Source: an uncultured Planctomycetaceae bacterium
Lineage (GTDB): Bacteria > Planctomycetota > Planctomycetia > Planctomycetales > Planctomycetaceae
DNA length: 9,140 bases
NCBI GenBank assembly: GCA_937952455.1
Contig: CALFYU010000165.1
Span: forward strand, 1 to 9,140
Direction: 5' to 3'
Under the pieces are notes generated by a model. The model ran no database searches. It was not told where the DNA came from and worked only from the letters and a program-made list of their open reading frames with translations. Shown one piece after another: positions 1 through 7,300 of this stretch. Positions within the stretch are counted from its first letter, which is position 1. Each line of letters opens with the position of its first letter. The translations under genes and the position numbers were made by a program.

Positions 1-87
1 TAAGTGAGGCCGGGCCGCCCCCCTCTGCGCGAGGCACACCAGGGCGGCGCCGAACAGACTGACGACTTGCAGATTAGGCTTCCTCAT
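1..87 (-). CDS. N-terminus of an exported protein, cut by the window edge
   Basis: The minus strand from position 87 reads ATG followed by 28 open codons up to the window edge. The peptide begins MRKPNLQVVSLFGAALVCLA and has the form of a signal peptide: basic start (R2, K3), then a hydrophobic core at about residues 7-19, then a polar stretch. The start codon overlaps the stop codon of the upstream gene (84-1271) in an ATGA arrangement, and a GGGAG Shine-Dalgarno (complement of 95-99) lies 7 nt upstream. Both support the start and suggest translational coupling within one operon. The mature protein is outside the window, so its function is unknown. A lipoprotein is possible because Cys18 lies in a VCLA context, but the lipobox is poor. 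Confidence 0.7.
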   Translation of the reverse strand, partial: MRKPNLQVVSLFGAALVCLAQRGAARPHL

Positions 88-1271
88 GAGTTGTCTCCCG
101 TTTTCTCGGTCTGAGCGGCTTCTTTTTCCGGCAGGACGCGCGGGGGCCGATTGGTCGACAAAATGGCCGTTCCCACCGGATCGCAGACCCGCAGTTGAAA
201 CTCCCATTTCTGCGCCCAGGATTCCTTTTGTTCGTTCTGGCAGACCTTGATCAAAATGTCGTTGTGCCCCTTTTTCAGCTTGGCCGGAAACTGATACTGG
301 TCCAAGCGCGTGCCGCGGTGATATTCCTCGCGGCCGAACACTAACTCGCCGTTGACCCACACCTTCCAGGCATTGGGAGTGCCCAGCCGCAGTTCGACTT
401 CGCGATCCTCCTCGCTCACAAAATCGGTGTAGGCATACGTGATCGCCCCCTTGTGTGCCGCTTGCGCTTTCGTGAGGTCCACGATGCCGTAATCATCCGA
501 CGTCGCGTACTCTGTCCAGGTGACTTCCGTGGAGTCCTTGCCTTGATACTTTCCGTTAGGATCGATTTTTTCTTCCGGCGGATAGGCCACGTCGAAGCCG
601 GCCTCATCGGAGTTGTCAAACGGGCCGATCAATTTCCATGACAACAACAAACCGAAATGCTCCGGCAGGTCGACTTCCTGCCCCAATTCGTGGAGTTTGT
701 CCACGATCTCTTTGATCTGATCGTCATCCCGCGCACCGGAAAGGGCCATCTGATAGATTGGCTGCGACTGCTCCTTCTGACCGGCGTCGAACAACGTGTT
801 CGCCTGCGTTAGCAGCCGCGCCACGGCGTCCCGGCGGAATTCGACGCTGCTGTCGTTGAGCATCCCGGGAATCAACCGGTTTGACGCGGTGTCGTCGACT
901 TTGATGAGCCATTCGTACGCCAACCGACGCGCCCGCGGATCGTGCCGCGTGTCGAGCACGAACTCTTCGAGTTGTTTTTTGGGCAACGTCTTCGTCGCTT
1001 TGAGCCGTGCATCCGCCAGCGATTCAAACGCCCCGCGCAGCCAGTTGGCCGCCAGCGGATTCGCCCCAGCGAAGGCCTCCAACACGACGGTCAGCGAAAC
1101 GTCGTCGTTCTTTGTTAACTCCCGCACGGCCGCTTGGGCCTTGCGGTTTCCTTGAGCTTCGCGATCCACCGACTTGATGTCGTCGAGCAGCGTCTTGACG
1201 TCCGCCGCGGAAGCTGCCGGCGACGTTCCCCACAACACGACTAGGATCAGCAGCGGGCAAGAGATCTTCAT
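84..1271 (-). CDS. Secreted helical-repeat plus beta-sandwich protein (395 aa)
   Basis: Exported protein of unknown function. I chose the ATG at 1271, giving MKISCPLLILVVLWG, because it places a classical signal peptide at the very N-terminus with cleavage near ASA-AD (residues 20-24). A GTG at 1316 would add 15 polar residues in front of it. An AAAGG lies 10 nt upstream of the ATG. Residues about 25-200 are helical and resemble HEAT or TPR-type repeats, with segments such as RARRLAYEWLIKV and FRRDAVARLL. Residues about 210-365 look like a beta-rich, galactose-binding-like fold: it opens with WKLIGPFDN (212-220), contains VWVNGELVFGREEYHRG (304-320), and closes with WEFQLRVCDP. The 'GPFDN ... 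WVNG' pattern is common in large planctomycete secreted proteins and suggests ligand or carbohydrate binding; that role is inference. No catalytic motif is visible. The gene is coupled to the downstream exported protein at 1-87. Confidence 0.88.
   Translation of the reverse strand: MKISCPLLILVVLWGTSPAASAADVKTLLDDIKSVDREAQGNRKAQAAVRELTKNDDVSLTVVLEAFAGANPLAANWLRGAFESLADARLKATKTLPKKQLEEFVLDTRHDPRARRLAYEWLIKVDDTASNRLIPGMLNDSSVEFRRDAVARLLTQANTLFDAGQKEQSQPIYQMALSGARDDDQIKEIVDKLHELGQEVDLPEHFGLLLSWKLIGPFDNSDEAGFDVAYPPEEKIDPNGKYQGKDSTEVTWTEYATSDDYGIVDLTKAQAAHKGAITYAYTDFVSEEDREVELRLGTPNAWKVWVNGELVFGREEYHRGTRLDQYQFPAKLKKGHNDILIKVCQNEQKESWAQKWEFQLRVCDPVGTAILSTNRPPRVLPEKEAAQTEKTGDNS
95..99 (-). promoter_or_regulatory. 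Ribosome binding site of the edge gene
   Basis: The minus strand reads GGGAG here, 7 nt before the ATG at 87-85. It lies inside the last codons of the upstream gene, as expected for coupled genes, and it is what makes the short edge reading frame credible. Confidence 0.55.
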
Positions 1272-1423
1272 ACGCAACGGGCCTTTATGGAAACTGCGTT
1301 CGGTGAGAGTCCGCACAGAACGGAACCGCTGGAAACCGACCGTTGGCCCGACCGCCCGATTTCACTGCGACAATCGTATCTTCTGCCGCCGAAAGTCTAA
1401 AGGGTACTTTTTGTGAAGACTGT

Positions 1424-1446
1424 AGGCTTTAGACTACAGGCTTTAG
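1424..1446 (+). repeat. Intergenic repeat unit, AGGCTTTAG variant
   Basis: AGGCTTTAG, three bases, then ACAGGCTTTAG. The unit contains the same nonamer twice. Around the first copy, CTGTAG (1420-1425) can pair with CTACAG (1434-1439) across an 8-nt loop. Spacing and architecture match the units at 1468-1490 and 2581-2603, with T instead of G in the variable position. It lies in the 261-bp spacer between the secreted protein gene and the dehydrogenase. That spacer should also hold the promoter of the 84-1271 gene, but no convincing promoter is visible. Confidence 0.6.
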
Positions 1447-1462
1447 CCAAGACTGTGATTAG

Positions 1463-1490
1463 GCGTGAGGCTTGAGGGAACAGGCTTGAG
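1463..1490 (+). repeat. Intergenic repeat unit, copy A flanking the dehydrogenase
   Basis: A 28-nt unit that matches 26 of 28 positions of the sequence at 2576-2603 in the same orientation. Internally it is two AGGCTTGAG nonamers separated by a short spacer. It lies 42 bp past the dehydrogenase stop codon. It is not palindromic and has no following T-run, so it does not look like an ordinary terminator. Confidence 0.75.
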
Positions 1491-1528
1491 ACCCGGCAGC
1501 GAGGACACGATGCCTATTCACCCCATTT

Positions 1529-1549
1529 CTGCCTACTGCCGGCTGCCTG
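1529..1549 (+). repeat. Three tandem heptamers CTGCCNN across the dehydrogenase stop codon
   Basis: The plus strand reads CTGCCTA, CTGCCGG, CTGCCTG in direct succession. On the minus strand, the stop codon TAG (1535-1533) of the dehydrogenase and its last few codons fall inside the array. The C-terminal residues of the enzyme are therefore encoded by repeat DNA, and the reading frame ends where the repeat supplies a TAG. Confidence 0.6.
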
Positions 1550-2546
1550 GTTCGTGTTGGCCGGCGGCGGGGAATTCGACCATCACCTTTAGCGCCCCAT
1601 CCGTGCGGTTCAGGAAAACCTCGTACGCCTCTTGAATTTTCGCCAACGGAAAGCGGTGCGTGATGATCGGGGAGACGTCGACACGGCCTTCGGCAATCCA
1701 CCGCATGGCAAGTGGGAAATCCCGTTCGAAACCGGGTTCCACGCTCGTGACTAACTTGAGATTGTTCCGCCACAATTTGAGCATGTTGACGTCGTGAACC
1801 TTCTCCGGCGGGACACCGAAAAACAAAATCGTGCCGAACTTACGAGTCAGGTCGATGCACAGATTCAACGTCTGGTCCTTGTGCCCGACCGCCTCGATCA
1901 CCAAATCGGGCAATCTGCCTCCCAGGATTTTCTGCACGGCGGAGACGGGATCTTCCGTCGCGTTACAAATCGTGGCGGTCGCTCCCATCTTGGGGCTGGT
2001 TTCCAGACGGGATTGCAATTTATCGATCCCGATGATTTCGCGGGCACCGAGATTCCGCAGAGCGACATTGAACAATTGGCCGATCGGGCCTTGCCCGACT
2101 ACCGCTACGTCGTGGTCCATCACATTCGGCAGCTTTGCCAGGGCATACATCACGGTCCCCAGCGGCTGGGGCATCAGGGCATTTTCGACGTGCGGGCGAT
2201 CGTCGACATGAATCGTGCGATTTTCGCTGTTGCAAAAGCGCTCGAACAGGCCGACCTGATAGACCGGCACGGTAAGCACTCGTTCGCCCACCCGGAACTT
2301 CTCGCCGTTGGTCTCCACCACGCGGCCGATCATTTCGTGCAGCGAATGCCCGACCTGCTGAGGAAACTCGGTCGGTTCGCCGTTGAAATCGCCGTCGAAA
2401 AACGGCAAATCCGATCCGCACAGGCAGGTGTAATGCGGTTCGAAGATGATCTGCGGAGCGCCGTCGGGACCGGGGCCGTTCAGTTCCGGTTCGGGGATGT
2501 CAATCAATTCAATGCGTCGATGGGCGACAATGTGGCCGGCTAACAC
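1533..2546 (-). CDS. Zinc-type medium-chain alcohol dehydrogenase (337 aa)
   Basis: A cytoplasmic NAD(P)-dependent oxidoreductase of the medium-chain (MDR) superfamily, oxidising a secondary alcohol or polyol. The N-terminal GroES-like domain has the catalytic zinc motif CLCGSD (Cys43, Asp46) and GHSLHE (His67, Glu71), a variant of the usual GHExxG. The Rossmann domain has VVGQGPIG (Gly151, Gly153, Gly156), and Asp175 ends the second strand, which favours NAD over NADP. The four-cysteine structural-zinc loop is absent: only Cys105 is in that region. The length is normal for the family. The start is GTG at 2546; an in-frame stop (TAA, complement of 2568-2570) lies 8 codons upstream, and AAGGA is about 10 nt before the start. 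The C-terminal tail after about residue 327 (GQHEPGSRQ) lies beyond the family fold and runs into a heptamer repeat. The substrate cannot be read; sorbitol- or threonine-dehydrogenase-like enzymes are the nearest named relatives. Confidence 0.93.
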   Translation of the reverse strand: MLAGHIVAHRRIELIDIPEPELNGPGPDGAPQIIFEPHYTCLCGSDLPFFDGDFNGEPTEFPQQVGHSLHEMIGRVVETNGEKFRVGERVLTVPVYQVGLFERFCNSENRTIHVDDRPHVENALMPQPLGTVMYALAKLPNVMDHDVAVVGQGPIGQLFNVALRNLGAREIIGIDKLQSRLETSPKMGATATICNATEDPVSAVQKILGGRLPDLVIEAVGHKDQTLNLCIDLTRKFGTILFFGVPPEKVHDVNMLKLWRNNLKLVTSVEPGFERDFPLAMRWIAEGRVDVSPIITHRFPLAKIQEAYEVFLNRTDGALKVMVEFPAAGQHEPGSRQ

Positions 2547-2575
2547 GGCGGGAATTTCCTTGAATGCTTAGAATG

Positions 2576-2603
2576 GCGTGAGGCTTGAAGCAACAGGCTT
2601 GAG
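2576..2603 (+). repeat. Intergenic repeat unit, copy B flanking the dehydrogenase
   Basis: Same orientation as 1463-1490 and identical except at two positions (the 14th and 16th of 28). It starts 29 bp upstream of the dehydrogenase start codon, so the enzyme gene sits between two direct copies. It contains AGGCTTGAA and AGGCTTGAG separated by the same short spacer as the other units. Confidence 0.75.
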
Positions 2604-2632
2604 GGTTGCGGGGAACCGAACAGGACGAAGGC

Positions 2633-2655
2633 CGCAGCCGACTCAGATGGCTGCG
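2633..2655. repeat. Hairpin, 7-bp perfect stem
   Basis: CGCAGCC (2633-2639) pairs fully with GGCTGCG (2649-2655) across a 9-nt loop. No T-run follows on either strand, so it is not a standard intrinsic terminator. It lies in the dehydrogenase upstream region; a role in that gene's 5' leader is possible but unproven. Confidence 0.4.
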
Positions 2656-2741
2656 AAACCATAGGATATTTCAGACGCCCGGTTTAAGCAACGATCCGCT
2701 CTGCCGTGCCGGCGACTGGAAAAACGTCCATGGGGCACAGA

Positions 2742-2775
2742 ATTCTGCTCCACACAACATTCTGCTCCACACAAC
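2742..2775. repeat. Perfect 17-bp tandem duplication
   Basis: ATTCTGCTCCACACAAC occurs twice with no gap (2742-2758 and 2759-2775). The 10-nt palindrome CAGAATTCTG (2738-2747) overlaps its left edge. It looks like part of a composite small element that continues into the hairpin at 2782-2809. Confidence 0.8.
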
Positions 2776-2781
2776 GGCGGC

Positions 2782-2809
2782 GGTAGGGCATTGGCGCTCA
2801 TGCCCAACC
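2782..2809. repeat. Hairpin, 10-bp stem with one mismatch
   Basis: GGTAGGGCAT (2782-2791) pairs with ATGCCCAACC (2800-2809) at 9 of 10 positions (A opposite A at the fourth pair), with an 8-nt loop. It starts 7 bp after the tandem duplication. No T-run follows. It could be the structural half of a REP-like dispersed element. Confidence 0.6.
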
Positions 2810-3053
2810 AATTGCAGCAGGCTCCCGGCGGGTTGGATCAACTGGTGAAAGTCCGCCGGAAATGGAAAGCGTTTGATCTGCTCAAGATCGGCGATTGTAT
2901 GCAGACGGTATTCGCCGAACAATCGCCGACCGACAACAGCCAATTCTCATTTCGCCGCCATCCGAACCGATTCGGTCACAATCAATTTAGACGCGCCGGG
3001 TGCAGCAAATCCCTCGAAGCGTTATGATAAATCGCATCATCTAGTAGCCCATT

Positions 3054-3059
3054 CGGGAG
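3054..3059 (+). promoter_or_regulatory. Ribosome binding site of the propeller protein
   Basis: CGGGAG lies 7 nt before the ATG at 3067. A second ATG at 3062-3064 is out of frame and too close to the site, so this spacing selects 3067 as the start. Confidence 0.55.
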
Positions 3060-3066
3060 TTATGCC

Positions 3067-4317
3067 ATGCGATATTGCGCTGCCGCGCTGCTTGTCGTCT
3101 GCTGCGCTGCCTCGAACGGAGGGGGCGGAAATTGTGATGCAGTCGATCCCCAGCCATCGATCCAGTTCTCCGAACACCTGATCGCCGACAAATACGCCTA
3201 CGCGTACGGGATTGCGGCCGCCGATTTTGATCGTGACGGGGATCTCGATTTGACCAGTGCCGATTACACGCCGCGCAACATGCTCTATTTGTTTGAAAAC
3301 GACAGCGGGGGGAAATTCAAACGGCACATCATTCAGAAAAACGACCCCGAACGCCTGGAACGGCACATGGTGGGGGACGTCGACAACGACGGCGATTTGG
3401 ACGTAGTGATCGTTAAGAACCTGCGCGGCGATCTGTTGTGGTTCGAAAACAGCGGCCGGCCAACCGACGGGCGACTGTGGACGCGACACGTAATCACGAC
3501 CGACTTGCCCGGAGCTTACGACGTCGCCTTGGGGGATTTCGATCGCGACGGTGATCTGGACGTGGCGGCCTCGAGCTGGGTGTTGGGAAATCAATTCGCC
3601 TGGTTCGAAAACGACGGTTCCCCAGCCGATGGTGAATGGAAGAAACGACTTATCGAACAGGACGTCCCCGAAACCCGCACTATGCGGGCGGCCGATTTTG
3701 ACGGCGACGGCGATCTCGACCTGTTGGGCACGGTGCGGCAAGCTCCGGCGGTCGTGTGGCATGAAACTCAGCCGTCGGATGACTCCATCACTTGGACCAG
3801 ACACATAATCGATGACCAATCCCCCTGCCCCGCACATGGCAATCCGGCCGATGTGGACGGTGACGGAGATCAAGACGTCGTGATGGCGCTGGGGTTTTAT
3901 TATCGCCCCGAATCCGATGACCCTAAGGCTTCGACGAAACGCGAGCAGAACCAAATCGTCTGGTACGAGAACGACCCAGCGCAGCCCGGCCCGTGGAAGA
4001 AACACGTCATCGGCCCGGAATTCGACGATGCTTTCGAAGCCGTCGCCGGAGATTTGGACGGCGATGGAGACATTGACGTGGCGGCCACCTCCTGGAGAAA
4101 CCCCGGTCGAGTCGCCTGGTTTGAGAATCAAGGCGACCCGCAGCGCGGGTGGAAACGGCACCTGCTCAAGGAGAATTGGCGAAGCGCCAATCAGGTCATC
4201 ATTGCCGACATCAACGGCGACGGACGTCCCGACATTGCCGCGTGTGCCGAACACGGCAGTTATGAATTCCGCTGGTGGCGCAATGAGGGCCTGCCTCGAA
4301 AGCCAAAGCAGGATTAA
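3067..4317 (+). CDS. Exported FG-GAP/VCBS-type calcium-binding propeller protein (416 aa)
   Basis: A secreted or periplasmic beta-propeller. The N-terminus MRYCAAALLVVCCAAS is a short signal peptide. Cys12 and Cys13 follow the hydrophobic core, but the lipobox is poor (LVVC), so lipoprotein status is uncertain. Seven calcium-loop motifs of type DxDxDGxxD begin at residues 53, 104, 157, 210, 262, 329 and 381 (for example DFDRDGDLD and DLDGDGDID). The last has Asn at the third ligand position (DINGDGRPD). Most repeats are followed, about 15 residues on, by a WFEN-type strand, and several by KRHII/KKHVI. Seven regular repeats with nothing else fit a single seven-bladed propeller that fills the mature protein. 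Such proteins bind ligands or partners and are numerous in planctomycetes; no catalytic residues are visible. The stop codon overlaps that of the convergent gene on the other strand. Confidence 0.93.
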   Translation: MRYCAAALLVVCCAASNGGGGNCDAVDPQPSIQFSEHLIADKYAYAYGIAAADFDRDGDLDLTSADYTPRNMLYLFENDSGGKFKRHIIQKNDPERLERHMVGDVDNDGDLDVVIVKNLRGDLLWFENSGRPTDGRLWTRHVITTDLPGAYDVALGDFDRDGDLDVAASSWVLGNQFAWFENDGSPADGEWKKRLIEQDVPETRTMRAADFDGDGDLDLLGTVRQAPAVVWHETQPSDDSITWTRHIIDDQSPCPAHGNPADVDGDGDQDVVMALGFYYRPESDDPKASTKREQNQIVWYENDPAQPGPWKKHVIGPEFDDAFEAVAGDLDGDGDIDVAATSWRNPGRVAWFENQGDPQRGWKRHLLKENWRSANQVIIADINGDGRPDIAACAEHGSYEFRWWRNEGLPRKPKQD

Positions 4318-7300
4318 CGCCGGAATTCGTCGTCGTCGCTATCCAGCCGCGAGTCGTAGCGCCCGCGCAGTTGATCGCGCGCTGTTGGGTCGACGGTCCC
4401 CCGCATCCGCTGGCGATTGGTGGGGCCGCCCATGATGTGTCGCGGATCAAAGTGCTTTTCATTGCGAAAACCGCCGATCGATCGCGACGGCGTGATCGTG
4501 ATGACCCGCAGTTCGTCGAACATCACGTCCCCCATGCCGGTCAGACTCATCGTCAATGTCATCGACCCGCTGGCCGTGGCTTCGCGAATCAGCTCGAATT
4601 TCTCCCATTTGTCCGTCGATTGCCACCGCAGCCCATGCGCCGGGCCAGCCAGGCTGTCGTAGAACAGGACGCCGTCCACGCTGCCTTTGACGGCCTGCCG
4701 AATCCGAATCCAGCCGCTGATATGTATCAATTGCCCACCGATTACGGTCAGCGGCGGCGTGGTCACGGTGACCGGCGGCTCGGGGATAATTCGCGGAACC
4801 CGCTCGACATTCGCCGGCAGCGCCGCCAGACGTAGACTGTACTCACCGCCGCCCGGGGCGGACTGCGGGGTCAATTCCGCCAACGCGGGAACATTGTCCA
4901 ACCGCCGCTGTTTGTGCTCCCAGCCTTCGGCGATCATCGTATCGATATCTTCAAAGCTACCCGACCGCAACAAGTTGTCTCCCGTCGTTGCCTTGCTGCC
5001 AAAGCGGGCGATCATCTCCCAGTGATCGGGCAATGTGTTGAAGCACAGCGTATGCGGGCTGGCGACCGGGCTGGAGAGATTGCGGACCGCGTCGTTCCAA
5101 TGCGCACGCTGCAGAATCCGCAGCGCTTGCAGCGCCTCGCCGCTGTAGAGACGCGATGGATGGAACATCTTTCGTTGCAGCGTTTGCCGCGCGGCCGCCA
5201 GGCTCGATTCGGCCTTGCGCAGACTCGCTAGTCCATCGGCTTGGCGGTATCCCAACTGCACCAACTCCTGGTCGATGCGGCGGACGCGCTCGAATTTGGC
5301 TTCGGCCAATCGCAACATGACTTCCGCACTTTCGGGCGCCATGATCCTCGCCTTCTGGTCCAATTGCGCTTTCATGTTGAGATTAGATGTCAGCAGAATC
5401 ATTGCCGTCTGGTCGAATTTTTTTAGCGTACTCTGCAAGCCGGCGGCGACCGGCTCGCATTGACCATCCAAGCTGAACACGCCGGTCGTTGTGATTTCAT
5501 AGGCCACCGCCGTGGTGGGGACACCGGGGATCCGGATTTTGACGTCGTCCCCCGCCAGCCGTCCGGGGACAAACTGCGCACCCTCTTCCAACCATGCCGG
5601 CAACACCAGTAGACTGCCGTCGGTGGTTTCCAAAATCGCCGCTTCCAGTTCATCTTTCATGCGGGCTTCTTGCCGCAATTGATCGGTCCGCGCACGCAAC
5701 AATTCATTGTTTCGCTGCCGTGCTTGGGCACTATCGCCGAACAGGTTTCCTTGCCGGATTTGCTGCTGCCGCAGCGAAATCTTCATGGGGACCGTCGAAC
5801 GCAACGAACCGGTCGCCAGCCACGGCTCGATCAGGTCCAATTCCATGTTCAACTGCTGTAGAATCAGCCGCCGTTCCAAGCCGCCGGGACGCTCTTCGTC
5901 CAACGACGTCGACTTCATAAATCCCACGCCGCGATTGGCGGACTGCAATGCGGCGTAGAGTTGCAGACGTATCTGCTCCGGTTCGACAATTACGGGATGC
6001 CAACCCCTCGTTTCCCGCCCCGCTTCCAACTCGGGAGCCGGTTCGGTAGCAATCCACGTAAACAGGAAAGACCCCGGCCGAGCCGCTTCGCGCTTGGCCA
6101 ACAAGGCGTCGCGGTACTCGCGAAAATTCATGCCCGTGTGCAACACGTCCCGCGATGCGCCCAACATTTTGAAAAACCGGGAGTAGGTCAACTCCAAGCC
6201 GGCCACGTCTCCCGTGATGGGGAGGGTAATGTCTGCGTTGGAGCCGCGAAGCGTGTCAATCCTTTTCGGAATCAGCCGGTTGTCCGCCGCGGGAATCCCG
6301 GTGCCCAGATACCAGGCCAAAATCCCTTGCGTGTCTTTGGTGAATGGAGCCAGGTTTGCTGTGCGGGCGTCGAACATCCGGCCGTCGGGACCGATCGCCT
6401 GGGGGGGAATGGCGATCATCCATAGTCCGGCCGCCCGCAAACTTTCCAACACCGCTTTATCCGCGAAATCCGGTACCCACGCGATATTGAAGCGCAACCG
6501 TGATAACTCCGCGGGTTCCTCGTGATGATAGGGGAGGATGCGCAGAAAGGTCGGCTTGTCTTCCACCAGCAATTGATCGAGGCGAAATTTCGCAGGCGTT
6601 GATATTGCGGCCTCATCTTCGCGGTGGTCAACTTGAACGATGTCCGGCGGGCGCACGCGCGGTCCGAGGCGCATATCATCGAGTAGAAATTTGACCGGTC
6701 CGGCCAATGACTTGGCTGTCAGAAACACCCGGTCGATATACATCCCCTCGGTGTTGATGTCCGTCTCGTGAAAGTTGCGTGCCCAACCGATCTTCTGCGT
6801 CACGGCCTGTCTGGTCGTGCGGCAGAATAGCTGTTGCCATTGACCGGTATTCGTATAGGTATCACCGTCCAACCGGATTTTTAAGGGATTCTTACCTGTT
6901 GTCGTGTCAATTTGGTGCGGCAACACCAATCGCAGCGACAATTGGCAGCCCTCCTGTTGGCAGCGAACCCACAATGAAAGGCGCGTCTCATTTAACAACA
7001 CCAGAGTGGCGGGCACGGAGTGACGCAGTTCGACGGTCGTCCCCTGGTCGACGGCCTGGAAACTCAAGAATTCCGCGCCGCGGCCCTCATACGCCTGATT
7101 CGTCTGATCCACGCGGCGATGATCGAGCAACTGGCAGTGGCGACGGTCAAATTCAGTGAACCACGACGTCTTGCCGGGGGAAACGTCGTCGAAGTTTTCG
7201 ACGAAATCCGCAGCGGCGCACGGGCATCCCAACCACATCAGTAGGCCCAAAACCAGCCAAACAAGATGCAGCGAGTTCGCAATCTTCAAAAACCGCGGTT

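Larger units (their letters stand above)
2547..3066. other. 520-bp spacer between divergent genes, rich in small repeats
   Basis: The spacer separates the start of the dehydrogenase (minus) from the start of the propeller protein (plus), so promoters for both should lie here. It holds a repeat unit (2576-2603), a 7-bp hairpin (2633-2655), a 17-bp tandem duplication (2742-2775) and a 10-bp hairpin (2782-2809). From 2810 to 3050 I see no gene or repeat. TATGAT at 3023-3028 resembles a -10 box, but no matching -35 box was found, so I do not call a promoter. A 90-codon TTG-initiated frame on the minus strand (2671-2943) is open, but it runs through the repeats and resembles no family I know. Confidence 0.6.

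Noticed and set aside
1272..1316. Upstream GTG start for the 395-aa secreted protein
   Set aside because: It would put 15 polar residues ahead of a standard signal peptide; the ATG at 1271 has an AAAGG at fair distance.
1392..1412. Possible plus-strand terminator (AAAGT ... ACTTTTT)
   Set aside because: The stem is only five weak A/T-rich pairs, and no plus-strand gene ends nearby.
1794..2543. 249-codon plus-strand frame opposite the dehydrogenase
   Set aside because: Antisense shadow of a clear MDR enzyme with intact zinc and Rossmann motifs.
1424..2603. CRISPR-like array around the dehydrogenase
   Set aside because: The units are not evenly spaced, two are separated by a full gene, and there are no cas genes.
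2671..2943. 90-codon minus-strand frame in the spacer
   Set aside because: TTG start without good support, and its second half is the translation of the tandem duplication and hairpin. A relic of a gene cannot be excluded.
3023..3028. TATGAT as a -10 box for the propeller gene
   Set aside because: No -35-like hexamer at 16-18 nt, and single-box matches are expected by chance.
3037..4254. 405-codon open frame on the minus strand opposite the propeller gene
   Set aside because: It is the mirror of a strongly biased, Asp-rich coding frame (GAC/GAT repeats read as Val/Ile-rich on the other strand). It has no signal or domain, while the plus frame has seven calcium motifs.
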